Shown here in pieces: positions 27,706 through 36,480 of a stretch of DNA of 64,000 nt (positions are counted from its first letter, which is position 1; each line of letters opens with the position of its first letter). The position numbers and the translations under genes were made by a program. The stretch covers positions 1,240,001 to 1,304,000 of the forward strand of contig JAHBXT010000002.1 in the NCBI GenBank assembly GCA_019636385.1, written 5' to 3'. A model generated the notes under the pieces. The model ran no database searches and had not been told where the DNA came from. It saw only the letters and a program-made list of their open reading frames with translations. This stretch comes from Pirellulaceae bacterium. Its GTDB lineage: Bacteria; Planctomycetota; Planctomycetia; Pirellulales; Pirellulaceae.

Positions 27706-30267
27706 GAATTCGGAGCTGCTTAGGAGGCTCCACAGCAGGTCTTCCAGTGCCTCGCGAGGTGAGGCACCAGCAGCTAGAGCATCCCTCAATTCCTGCACGA
27801 CGCGCTGGCTCTCAAGCGTCGCTGGACGCCGAGACAACGTGCGGATGTAGGCTTGCTGGACGATCGTCTCCAATGGCAGCGAACTGTCCAGCCAGTCTGT
27901 GAGCACGCAGGCGTCACTGGCCAGTTTTTCATTGATGGTCTCTCCGTTGCTCAGATGCAATACCTGCACGACCGTGGGCTGGTCGCTACGTTCACACTGG
28001 CAGGTAATGCGCCGCTGGTGCCGACCAAACGCTTGCAGAAAGCGGTTGGCAACGGCCGAGTCGTACAAGCCAAGGGCGGTAGTGCCTGGAGGATAGAAAT
28101 CCGTCGGCTGTTTATCAGCACCTGAGAATTCAATCTCTTTGAAGACGGTAGGCACATTGGTCACTTGAACCACCGCATCGTGCAGCACTTCGGCCATCAA
28201 TCGTCGCGGATAGTAGCGGCAGAAAAATCGTTGGTCGTCGCGATTCAAAGGGGTAGCTTCGGATGACAATTGATATACGCTGGAGTTCATGATCAGTCGC
28301 ATGAGGACTCGAAGATCGTAACCCGACTGCGCCAGGTAATCGGAAAGCTGTCGCATTAGTCGCGGGCTGGAGGCCGGATTGCTGGAGCGCAAATCATCCA
28401 CCGGCTGTATCAGACCAACTCCAAAAAAATTGGCCCACACGCGATTGACGATGGCTCGGCTAAAATAAGGATTCTCGGGAGCGGTTAACCAAGTAGCCAG
28501 TGATATTCTGCGATCTTCTGAATCCAGTTCATCTAACGGCGGAGAGTCCAGGGCAGCTGGAGGTTGTGGTCGGCCGCGCGATGGCTGAATCAAGTCTCCG
28601 CGGTCCAGCACGACCAACGTGCGAACACCATCGCCGTTACGTGCGTCACCCCCCCAGCCTTTGGCGCGCACGCGCGAAAACAGATTGGCCATCGCATAGT
28701 ACTGATCGTTTGTCCATTTCTCCAAGGGATGATTGTGGCACTTGGCGCATTCAATGGACAAGCCCATGAAGGCCAAGCACACGTTTTCGGTCATGGCCTC
28801 AGGCGTCTGATGGATAGCGTAAAAATTGGTAGCGCCATACTGTAGACTGTCGCCTCGCGCCAACACAATTTGTCGTGCGAACTGGTCCCACGGAACATTG
28901 TCCTGCACCTGGGTGCGGATCCAGCGATAGAAGGCCTCTACCGCCTTAGGGCGTAATAGATTGCCGTTTACCAGGAGCAGGTCTGACCACTGGTAGCTCC
29001 AGTAATCAACGAACCGAGGACTGCCCAACAACTGGTCGACCAGTCGTGGGCGGCGCTGCGGATCTGCATCATCCAGGAACTGTTGAACCTGCTCTGGAGT
29101 TGGCAAAGCCCCGGTCGCATCCAGGTAGGCTCGCCGCAGAAACGTGGCGTCATCGCAGATTGGCGACGGGGCGAGGCCCAGCGATCGCCACTCGTCCAAC
29201 AACACCCGGTCGATTAGATTTTGGGGATGGAACTCTTGAAGCGCGCCACTGCGCTGCATCGCGCTTACTTGACTAGCATCGCCAACCAATGATGGGGCGG
29301 GGTGAGTGTAAGGCTCGTGATACGGTACGTCAATCTTGGTGTTAGCAATGCGGCTGGCGAACCAAGCTACTATGGCACCTCGCCCGCGCCCTACGACTTG
29401 AACAATACCCTTGTCATCAACGCGAGCAACCGTCTCGTCGCTCGAGCTGAATCTGGCCCAAGTCGTTACATCTTCGGTACGGCCATCGGCATAGTGCGCA
29501 AGCACAACCAGCGGCTGACTGTCGTCCACCTCAAGCTGTACCGCTTCGGGCAGAACTTCAATGCTGGTCAGTCGAGCATCATCCTGCTGGCTGCCAGGGG
29601 CACCAGCAGAAATCCACTGCGCAAGTATTCGGTAGTCGAGTGTGCCCGGTTCAAGTCGTAAACCGCCTTTGTGCGGCAGGGTTAAACTTGGCTTGGTTAA
29701 TAACAAGCTATTGGTGGGGTCAGCCGGTTCGATTCGACGCCCAAAATCATGAGCGGTGATCGCGAAATGGTCGGCATCTGAATCGTAGCCACGAAGCGAC
29801 AATCGAAAGCCTCCTTTGCCAGCCAATGCGCCGTGACAAGCGCCACTGTTGCAGCCTTGGCGTGACAGGATTGACTGCACGTGCGCGCCGAATTGCCACT
29901 GCCTAGGCTGACCTGCCCCACGCACTACCACCGGGACACGCGCAATGCGGTCGTACCCGGCGACGCGCACCAGTAACTCGGTCGCTCCGTCGGCAACGGC
30001 AATGACGCATTGGTTCTCGATCTTTGCAATAGCAGGCTCGGCAATCTGCAGCGTGACGCCATTGGCAATTGCAGGTCCGGCCGCGCGCTGGCCGCCAGCC
30101 TGTGCAGCTTCAACATTCGGCGCAGCCTCTTGTATTAGCAAATGAGCAATAGCATCCTGGCCAGTTAGCGAGATAACTTGCGGAAGGACCACAAACTCCA
30201 TCTGAGCCCGTAGCGGACTTGCCAACAATGCTACCAGCCACAGGAATCGCGCTACACGTGTTGCCAT
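27691..30267 (-). CDS. DUF1549/DUF1553 protein with Ig-like and cytochrome-like segments
   Basis: 858 residues, a layout typical of Planctomycetes. Order: signal peptide (FLWLVALLASPLRAQ), an Ig-like domain, a cytochrome c-like segment with CNSGACHGALAGKGGF (a CxxxxCH variant), a Big_2 domain (LEVDDSQPLVVLAHYADGRTED), DUF1549 (LIDRVLLDEWRSLGL, TFLRRAYLDATGALP), and DUF1553 (RAIVNRVWANFFGVGL, DYLAQSGYDLRVLMRLIM). These proteins are exported and often linked to breakdown of complex polysaccharides, but their biochemical role is not settled. ATG 30267 is chosen over TTG 30282. It may be co-transcribed with the ceramidase-like gene 54 nt upstream. Confidence 0.9.
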   Translation of the reverse strand: MATRVARFLWLVALLASPLRAQMEFVVLPQVISLTGQDAIAHLLIQEAAPNVEAAQAGGQRAAGPAIANGVTLQIAEPAIAKIENQCVIAVADGATELLVRVAGYDRIARVPVVVRGAGQPRQWQFGAHVQSILSRQGCNSGACHGALAGKGGFRLSLRGYDSDADHFAITAHDFGRRIEPADPTNSLLLTKPSLTLPHKGGLRLEPGTLDYRILAQWISAGAPGSQQDDARLTSIEVLPEAVQLEVDDSQPLVVLAHYADGRTEDVTTWARFSSSDETVARVDDKGIVQVVGRGRGAIVAWFASRIANTKIDVPYHEPYTHPAPSLVGDASQVSAMQRSGALQEFHPQNLIDRVLLDEWRSLGLAPSPICDDATFLRRAYLDATGALPTPEQVQQFLDDADPQRRPRLVDQLLGSPRFVDYWSYQWSDLLLVNGNLLRPKAVEAFYRWIRTQVQDNVPWDQFARQIVLARGDSLQYGATNFYAIHQTPEAMTENVCLAFMGLSIECAKCHNHPLEKWTNDQYYAMANLFSRVRAKGWGGDARNGDGVRTLVVLDRGDLIQPSRGRPQPPAALDSPPLDELDSEDRRISLATWLTAPENPYFSRAIVNRVWANFFGVGLIQPVDDLRSSNPASSPRLMRQLSDYLAQSGYDLRVLMRLIMNSSVYQLSSEATPLNRDDQRFFCRYYPRRLMAEVLHDAVVQVTNVPTVFKEIEFSGADKQPTDFYPPGTTALGLYDSAVANRFLQAFGRHQRRITCQCERSDQPTVVQVLHLSNGETINEKLASDACVLTDWLDSSLPLETIVQQAYIRTLSRRPATLESQRVVQELRDALAAGASPREALEDLLWSLLSSSEFLFAH

Positions 30268-30321
30268 AGCTATTGTTGTCAATCAGTTACAGGTTAGACG
30301 AAGGGTAGCCGTTGGTAGTTG

Positions 30322-31755
30322 CTACTTGGATTTGGACAACTCCTGCACGCACTCTTCCATGGCTTGCATGATGATCGGCGCAGTTTCGGGTCCGATGCTA
30401 TTGACTTCACCGTACTGCTTAGACGTCCGCTGGTATGCGAAGGGGGGCAGGTCGTCCCATTGCCGCTTGGGGATGATGTAGCCCACTTCGTCATTGGCCA
30501 GGCCTACTATCAAGAATTCCTTGCTCGGCAAAATCTTGACCAGCGGCTTTTCGAGATTCGCATCTGGGAAATCGACATTCGGTTCAACCGGTTCTTGGTA
30601 CTGGCCGTAGATCAATTCCGGATAGATTTCACCTGGGATGCCAGCGACATGCAAACTGCCCAGTTGCAAGCAGGCAACCTCGGAAACGATAGCCACAGTA
30701 CCTTTGGCTCGAGCAAAATCGACGGGTTCGCCAATGTCGCGAAAGTCGTCAGTAAATAGCTGAATATCGCGGCGGATCAGTCCCAAAGTGGCTCCCAGCT
30801 TGTAGACCGGGTTGTCCATGGGGAGGGCAACTTGATGGGCGGCAACTTTGAAAGGCGTCAAGACGATCGGTTTCGCGGCTTGAATCGCTTGCAGCGCCAA
30901 GTCTCCGACCGCTTCGCCGTACAGTCGGCAGTACTCGAAGTCCCCTTCGCCAGGGAATTCCCCTTTGTCGTTCTTGACCACGTTTCGAGGCGGGGCCATC
31001 AAGCCCCCAACGGTACCGGTAATCGCGACCACTGGACAATGATGCTTGTCCATCAGGCGCTCAATAGTAGCGTACAAGAAGTCAGCGGTCAGTTGTTGAT
31101 TTTGCGGCCCCATCGCTTCTGGGTGGCAATTCCATTGAATGACAATACCGGCTACCGAGCCATCTTTGGCATTGGTAAACTGCACTGCGCGGAGCACGGG
31201 ATCGTAGACCGTAGGCAAGCGTGAGTCGCGCAGCAGCACTTCACTCTGGGCAGTTCCGTAACTGGCTTTGCAGGCTACGGCCGCCGCATCCGCATCGCGA
31301 ACCGCTTGGACGCAGCCGTCAACCAACTGCTTCATATAGGCGGGATCAACACCGGACTTAAACGGCGACGGCCCCCACAGTCCCATGGTGTCGGGACCTT
31401 CATGATTATGTGATGCAGCCACCATCACATAATTGAATCCCGGCAATTGCTGGCGGATTTCTAGCACCGCGGGATAGAAAATCCCAACGACATCAGCAAC
31501 CACGATCGCCACCTTTTGCTGCCCGTCGCGGAGTACGACGGCCCGCGCATAAAGAGGATCATGAACGCCCATGGCCTTGCGGTTCTGCCCATAACCGGCC
31601 ATCCACACCGGAGTGTCAGCGCTAATTGCCGGTGTGATATCCACGACGCCAAATCCTGCATCGACGGCTAGCGTCGGTGCCACTGGCAGCAAGCACAACG
31701 TCACGGTAGCAGAAAAGAGTATCAGCCAGCGGCTAGGTAATTTGGACACGAGCAT
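30322..31755 (-). CDS. neutral/alkaline ceramidase-like secreted hydrolase
   Basis: 477 residues with a signal peptide (WLILFSATVTLCLLPVAPTLA). It matches the N-terminal domain of neutral non-lysosomal ceramidases (PF04734): FGVVDITPAISADTPVWMAGY, then LYARAVVL, VAASHNHEGPDTMG with a zinc-type His cluster, and WNCHPEAMG. The C-terminal ceramidase domain is absent, as in many planctomycete homologues, so an amidase or other hydrolase activity is possible. ATG 31755 is favoured over TTG 31785 because GGAGG lies 7 nt upstream. It precedes the DUF1549 gene on the same strand. Confidence 0.85.
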   Translation of the reverse strand: MLVSKLPSRWLILFSATVTLCLLPVAPTLAVDAGFGVVDITPAISADTPVWMAGYGQNRKAMGVHDPLYARAVVLRDGQQKVAIVVADVVGIFYPAVLEIRQQLPGFNYVMVAASHNHEGPDTMGLWGPSPFKSGVDPAYMKQLVDGCVQAVRDADAAAVACKASYGTAQSEVLLRDSRLPTVYDPVLRAVQFTNAKDGSVAGIVIQWNCHPEAMGPQNQQLTADFLYATIERLMDKHHCPVVAITGTVGGLMAPPRNVVKNDKGEFPGEGDFEYCRLYGEAVGDLALQAIQAAKPIVLTPFKVAAHQVALPMDNPVYKLGATLGLIRRDIQLFTDDFRDIGEPVDFARAKGTVAIVSEVACLQLGSLHVAGIPGEIYPELIYGQYQEPVEPNVDFPDANLEKPLVKILPSKEFLIVGLANDEVGYIIPKRQWDDLPPFAYQRTSKQYGEVNSIGPETAPIIMQAMEECVQELSKSK

Positions 31756-32054
31756 GTAAGAGCCTCCGAGAAGCAAATGTTTCAAGTTTTATGACAGCGC
31801 CGCCACAAGTGGGACGGGTTGTGTACTAACGGACCAGAGCGGGCTGGATCATAAATCGGCGATGATTTTGTGAGTCATCATCTGCCTGTCAGACCAGCAA
31901 GTGGTTACAGTATATTCAAATCTATGCATGGGCAAAGTCACCAATTCGGCAAACACTGAATTTAGCGATTGGCAAGGAACTGCAGGTACGATCGCGCGGA
32001 GACTGGTTTGAATGTGACGCTAACCAACTAATTAGTCGTAAGGAGCTGGCAGGA

Positions 32055-33020
32055 ATGCGTGCGATGAGCCTGATATTGCGTGTATGCAGATGGCTGTTCG
32101 TTGGGACGGCAACGTTGCTGCTAGTAGCCCTGATGCTGTGGGGATATCGAGATCGATCGGTCGCTGGGCTGGCTGGCAAATATGCTCAGCCACCATCGCA
32201 ATTTGCCGATGTGCTGGGGATGAAGGTGCACCTCCGGGACGAAGGGCCAAGCGACGACCCGACGCCCATAGTTCTGCTGCACGGAACTGGATCGAGCCTG
32301 CACACGTTCGATGCCTGGGTGGCCAGCTTGTCCAAACAAAAGCGAGTGGTCAGGTTTGACCTGCCTGGGTTTGGCTTGACCGGCCCATTTCCAGATCGCG
32401 ATTATGCCATGGACAAGTACGTTGCGTTTGTCGAGGCCATGCTCAATAACCTCGAAATTCACAAGTGCGTCTTGGCAGGCAATTCGCTGGGAGGCAATAT
32501 CGCCTGGAATGTTGCGGCGAGTCGGCCAGAGCGCGTTGAGTTGTTGGTGCTGATTGACGCTTCTGGCTATCCTACGGCAGCCAAAAGCGTGCCGATTGCA
32601 TTCCGTCTGGCCCGAGTTCCGGTACTTAACCGGCTGTTGACGACCATTACGCCGCGCAGCTTAGTTCAGGCGAGTGTCTTGAATGTCTACGCCAATAAAG
32701 CAAAGGTCACGGAGACCCTGGTCGACCGGTATTTTGAATTAACTCTCAGAGAAGGTAATCGACAGGCGCTAGGTGATCGCTTCCGTACGGCGACCGAATC
32801 AAAAACGAATTTGATCAAGCAGATTACTCAACCCACACTCATTATGTGGGGCGCCGAGGACCAATTGACGCCAGTTGACATGGCTGTGAGATTTGAACAA
32901 GACTTGTCCAATGACCGACTGGAGATACTACCAGGAGTCGGCCATATTCCGATGGAGGAACAGCCTGCAGAGAGTCTGGCTGTACTTTGCAGCTTCCTGG
33001 GCCTTAAGCTGGAGAACTGA
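32055..33020 (+). CDS. membrane-anchored alpha/beta hydrolase
   Basis: 321 residues. An N-terminal membrane anchor (LFVGTATLLLVALMLWGY) is followed by an alpha/beta hydrolase fold: oxyanion region VLLHGTGSSLHTFDAW, nucleophile elbow GNSLGG, acidic residue in MWGAEDQLTP and the His in GVGHIPMEEQP. It resembles hydrolases of the meta-cleavage and lipase-like groups, but the substrate is unknown. ATG 32055 has aggag about 10 nt upstream. It stands alone on the plus strand. Confidence 0.87.
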   Translation: MRAMSLILRVCRWLFVGTATLLLVALMLWGYRDRSVAGLAGKYAQPPSQFADVLGMKVHLRDEGPSDDPTPIVLLHGTGSSLHTFDAWVASLSKQKRVVRFDLPGFGLTGPFPDRDYAMDKYVAFVEAMLNNLEIHKCVLAGNSLGGNIAWNVAASRPERVELLVLIDASGYPTAAKSVPIAFRLARVPVLNRLLTTITPRSLVQASVLNVYANKAKVTETLVDRYFELTLREGNRQALGDRFRTATESKTNLIKQITQPTLIMWGAEDQLTPVDMAVRFEQDLSNDRLEILPGVGHIPMEEQPAESLAVLCSFLGLKLEN

Positions 33021-33096
33021 AAATTCCAGGCAAGCAAGCTGCTGCTGCTGGTGAGCCGGTAGCAACACAACGTTAGCTGGCGATCGAGAAACGCGG

Positions 33097-34392
33097 CTAC
33101 GTCGGACGATGATCGGCAACAGGGGATGTATGTGTACCACCACATGTAGCAGCAGCTTCCGCTAAGGCTTCGGCGGCCAGGCGCTGGCGCTCAGCGGCTT
33201 TAGCGAATGGGAAATAAATAGCCATGGCGATAAGAATGGACACCACACCCCACACGGCCGCCCGCCAGTCGCCGCCAGAGACAAGAAAATGGCCAATCAC
33301 CGGCGGCGTGGTCCAAGGTACGTGCACAAACGGTTTGTTGATCCAGCCACCGTCCATCAGTAAGAACGTGCCCGCCGTCAGCAACAATGCATTGAGCACA
33401 TAAGGGATCATGAAAATTGGATTGAGCACAATTGGAAAGCCAAAGAAAATTGGCTCGTTGATTCCAAACACTTGAGTCGGCAATGACAGACGACTGATCT
33501 GGCGGTAGCCGGGCTCGCGCGAGTTGACCATCACGAGCGCTAAGGCGATCGTCGCACCGGTACCGCCGACATTAACGAAGCTGGTAAAAAAGCCCTGAGC
33601 AGTCACATACGGCAGCGGCTGTCCGGCACTCATAGCCGCTACGTTGGCCGTCAGATACTGCAAGAAGATGGGCGCTACAATCGCATCCAGTGTGTTGTCG
33701 CCGTTAATCCCGACGGACCACAGCAAAGTTACTAGAAAGGCGAACACCATGATGCCAGGCAGCGTGTTGAGGGCGAACACCAGCGGCGAGAAGGCTTGCT
33801 GCAACAACCAGTTAATATCAATTCCGGCAACAAACCGCACGCCCCAGAAGCTGACCATCAAAAACAGCAACGGCAACAACGACAGAAACGATTCGTAAAC
33901 CACCGTGGGCACATTCTGGGGAAGTTTAATAACCCAATTGCGATCATTGAAAAACCGCATGACACGCACTGAGAGCAGCGCGACCAGAATCGCTGTGAAC
34001 AGGCCCGCCGAACCGAGATTGTCCATGTTCAACCGCCCGCTTTCCAATTCCAGTTGAACCATCATGAATACCACCGTGGCCACGCTGGCGCTGTTGACGG
34101 CTTCCAGCTTGAGCCGCTGGCCCAAGTCGTAAGCGATTGAGAAGCAGACGAAGATGGACAATAAGCCGAAAGTTGCAGTGACCGGAATCTGCAGCAGTGG
34201 CAGATAGGGTTCGACCAATTGCTCCCAGCCGGCCACGGGCAGATAGGAAATGATCATGAACAGGCCGCCGATAATCGTCAGCGGCACAATCGTCACCATA
34301 CCGGCGCGAATCGCAGATAGATAAGTGTTCTCGCTGAGCACCGTGAGCGGCGGAACGACATGGCGATCCAGGAACGAGGTCAACGACTTCAA
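33097..34392 (-). CDS. PTS EIIC permease, lactose/cellobiose/diacetylchitobiose family
   Basis: 431 residues, about ten membrane segments, ordered as in EIIC proteins of the Lac family (PF02378): SFLDRHVVPPLTVLSENTYL at the start, AIRAGMVTIVPLTIIGG, then the sugar-site region WSVGINGDN, GFFTSFVNVGGTGAT and FGINEPIFFGFPIVLNP, where the Asn-Glu-Pro motif contacts sugar. These permeases take up a beta-linked disaccharide with phosphorylation by EIIB. No EIIA, EIIB, HPr or EI is in the window, so it may act without phosphorylation or use remote partners. TTG 34392 overlaps the upstream stop (TTGA), has gggag upstream and gives the usual family N-terminus. Last gene of the GH84 operon. Confidence 0.88.
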   Translation of the reverse strand: MKSLTSFLDRHVVPPLTVLSENTYLSAIRAGMVTIVPLTIIGGLFMIISYLPVAGWEQLVEPYLPLLQIPVTATFGLLSIFVCFSIAYDLGQRLKLEAVNSASVATVVFMMVQLELESGRLNMDNLGSAGLFTAILVALLSVRVMRFFNDRNWVIKLPQNVPTVVYESFLSLLPLLFLMVSFWGVRFVAGIDINWLLQQAFSPLVFALNTLPGIMVFAFLVTLLWSVGINGDNTLDAIVAPIFLQYLTANVAAMSAGQPLPYVTAQGFFTSFVNVGGTGATIALALVMVNSREPGYRQISRLSLPTQVFGINEPIFFGFPIVLNPIFMIPYVLNALLLTAGTFLLMDGGWINKPFVHVPWTTPPVIGHFLVSGGDWRAAVWGVVSILIAMAIYFPFAKAAERQRLAAEALAEAAATCGGTHTSPVADHRPT

Positions 34393-35660
34393 CTGGCCGC
34401 TCCCGCCGTCGCCTGCGAGGCACGCTGTGACCAATTCAACAATGCTTGTCGCTGTTGCTGAATCTTTTCAAATGCGTTGGCAATGTCGTACGTATCGCGC
34501 TGACTGCCCAGCAAGAGTGATTGCCCTAACCATACCGCCTGCTGACGACACAGCACATCGCTATTGGGGCAGTGCACCGATTGGTAATCGAGCCGTGAGA
34601 CGGCCTCAGGTAAATACGGTCCGAACGCTTTGTTACGAAACAGCGGTTGATCGTACAATGAATAGCCATAGCCAGCGGAACAGGGAATACCTTCTGCCTG
34701 TAGGGCACTCAGAACCGCCGCTCTGGGGACTCCGAATAACTCTGGGTCAATCCGCAGCATAAACAGATGGTAGCTGTGCCGTGTACAGCTTTGTGGCCTG
34801 AGCTGCGGATGGATCCCGGGTAGCTTCGCCAGTTGTTCGGCGAGCAACCTGCCGTTGGCGTCGCGCCGCGCAGTCTGCTCCTGCAATCGGTCCAACTGTG
34901 AGTTGAGCAAGGCACCTTGTAACTCCCCTAGTCGGTAATTGGCGGAAATGGTGTGGTGCTCATACCAAACACCGGTTGGGATACGACCACAATTATGCAG
35001 TGATCGGCACGTGTCGGCCAACTGCTGATCGTTAGTCGTGATGATACCGCCTTCACCGCAGGTCAAATTCTTACTGGACTGGAACGAAAAGGACGCAAGC
35101 TGTCCCAGGCTGCCGGCCGGCCGATTGTGCCACGCGGCTCCATGGGCATGAGCAGCGTCCTCCAGCACTAACAAGTTGTGCTGTTTAGCAATGTGGTTGA
35201 TGGCATCCATGTCCGCCGGTTGCCCCGCAAAATGCACGGGAATGATTGCCCGGGTGCGAGATGTGATAGCCGCCTGTACGGCCCGTGGACAGAGATTGAA
35301 TGAATGCAGATCGACGTCAGCGAACACCGGAATCATATTGGCTTCGACCACTGCCGATGCCGTAGCGTAAAAGGTGTATGGCGGAACGATCACTTCGTCT
35401 TCTGCCTTAAGGCCCGCTGCCATCAGCGCCAGTCGCAGCGACACTGTGCCATTGACCACTGCAATTCCATGTTGGCAGCCATGCATTTCTGCAAATCGCT
35501 GCTCGAACTCCGCAACCTGTTGGCCATCCAGCCGTCCCCACTTACCGCTGCGCAGAGCGGACAGGACACGCGCCTCATCCGTTTGATCAAAGATGGGCCA
35601 GCCGGGAAAGGGTTGAGTGCGGATTGGTTTACCGCCCAGCAATGCAAGTTGGTTAGACAT
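34389..35660 (-). CDS. DegT/DnrJ/EryC1 aminotransferase of the GH84 operon
   Basis: 423-residue PLP enzyme of the sugar/cyclitol aminotransferase family. PLP Lys K197 is in SFQSSKNLTCGEGG, with D168 in VLEDAAHAHGA and the substrate region TISANYRLGELQGALL. It belongs to the branch that starts LALLGGKPIRT, which includes scyllo-inosose-type aminotransferases, so the substrate may be a keto-sugar or keto-inositol. It sits 72 nt after the GNAT gene and overlaps the EIIC start by 4 nt, so it is probably in one operon with GH84, GNAT and EIIC. ATG 35660 is the start. Confidence 0.88.
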   Translation of the reverse strand: MSNQLALLGGKPIRTQPFPGWPIFDQTDEARVLSALRSGKWGRLDGQQVAEFEQRFAEMHGCQHGIAVVNGTVSLRLALMAAGLKAEDEVIVPPYTFYATASAVVEANMIPVFADVDLHSFNLCPRAVQAAITSRTRAIIPVHFAGQPADMDAINHIAKQHNLLVLEDAAHAHGAAWHNRPAGSLGQLASFSFQSSKNLTCGEGGIITTNDQQLADTCRSLHNCGRIPTGVWYEHHTISANYRLGELQGALLNSQLDRLQEQTARRDANGRLLAEQLAKLPGIHPQLRPQSCTRHSYHLFMLRIDPELFGVPRAAVLSALQAEGIPCSAGYGYSLYDQPLFRNKAFGPYLPEAVSRLDYQSVHCPNSDVLCRQQAVWLGQSLLLGSQRDTYDIANAFEKIQQQRQALLNWSQRASQATAGAAS

Positions 35661-35732
35661 AGTCGAATTCTGGCCTGGCGCGAAACGAAAGCAAATTAGC
35701 GTCGGCTGATTATCGCTGAAAACAGCATCTGG

Positions 35733-36356
35733 TCAAAGCGTTTTCCCGAAATAGACGCAACCCTCGTCGTCATTACCTACTCGAACCAATTCCTGGAAGC
35801 CGAGTGTACGATAGAAACCCATTGCGGGTTGATTGCGTACGCTCACGCCCAGATGCGCGCCGGGCGAGCCGGCTTGCCTTAGCCGCTGCATAATTTCCTG
35901 CATCATTCTTCGACCCCAACCGCCGCCGCGAGCCCGCTGCAGCAGATCGATGTGCAAGTGTGAAGGATATTGCTGGTAGGGCTCAGGACAATAGTAGTCT
36001 GGCTGGTGGTACCATGAGTGCACCAGTTGGCTGCGAGTCCAGGTGCTGGGGTCTCCGCTGGGCATGGGGAACTGAGCGCACAGATGGGGCCTCCACTGGG
36101 TTTCGTACCGCTGGTAAAAAGCGTGTGAATCCCGAGAACCGAAGGCGTACCCGCAAACGCCGTCGTCGTCTTCCAGCATCAAACTCAGCTCGGGTTCGAA
36201 GGCCAGATACGGCCCCACAAAGATCCTGCCCAAGGCATCGGGGTCGTCACGATAAAACGGCTCGCCGTCGCCGCCGTGATCGCCCGTCTTCAGGCAGATA
36301 TAATAAGCCGCAGCCTGGTCCGCCGGCACACCGGTGCGCATTCGGAAAGTTGGCAT
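35733..36356 (-). CDS. GNAT acetyltransferase resembling the C-terminal domain of animal O-GlcNAcase
   Basis: 207 residues. A GNAT fold is indicated by RARGGGWGRRMMQEIM (141-156), which keeps an acetyl-CoA pyrophosphate-loop pattern (R-x-x-G-x-G), and by VSVRNQPAMGFYRTLGFQEL. The rest matches, by eye, the acetyltransferase-like C-terminus of animal O-GlcNAcase: DDGVCGYAFGSRDSHAF, a WRPH segment, PSHLHIDLL, and GSPGAHLGV before the FYRTLGF motif. Bacterial stand-alone homologues of that domain exist (OgpAT of Oceanicola granulosus). It lies 124 nt after the GH84 gene and in the order the domains have in the animal enzyme. The animal domain has lost acetyl-CoA binding; this one may be active, acceptor unknown. 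Confidence 0.85.
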   Translation of the reverse strand: MPTFRMRTGVPADQAAAYYICLKTGDHGGDGEPFYRDDPDALGRIFVGPYLAFEPELSLMLEDDDGVCGYAFGSRDSHAFYQRYETQWRPHLCAQFPMPSGDPSTWTRSQLVHSWYHQPDYYCPEPYQQYPSHLHIDLLQRARGGGWGRRMMQEIMQRLRQAGSPGAHLGVSVRNQPAMGFYRTLGFQELVRVGNDDEGCVYFGKTL

Positions 36357-36480
36357 TGGTTCAGCTCCACTGGAAATCGTTGTTTGAGGCCATCATTCTA
36401 AGGTAGTTACAGTCGCCAATCCGTAGGGCCGAATTGACATTCCACTCACTGGCGAGAGTACCCAGGAGACTAACAAGTGA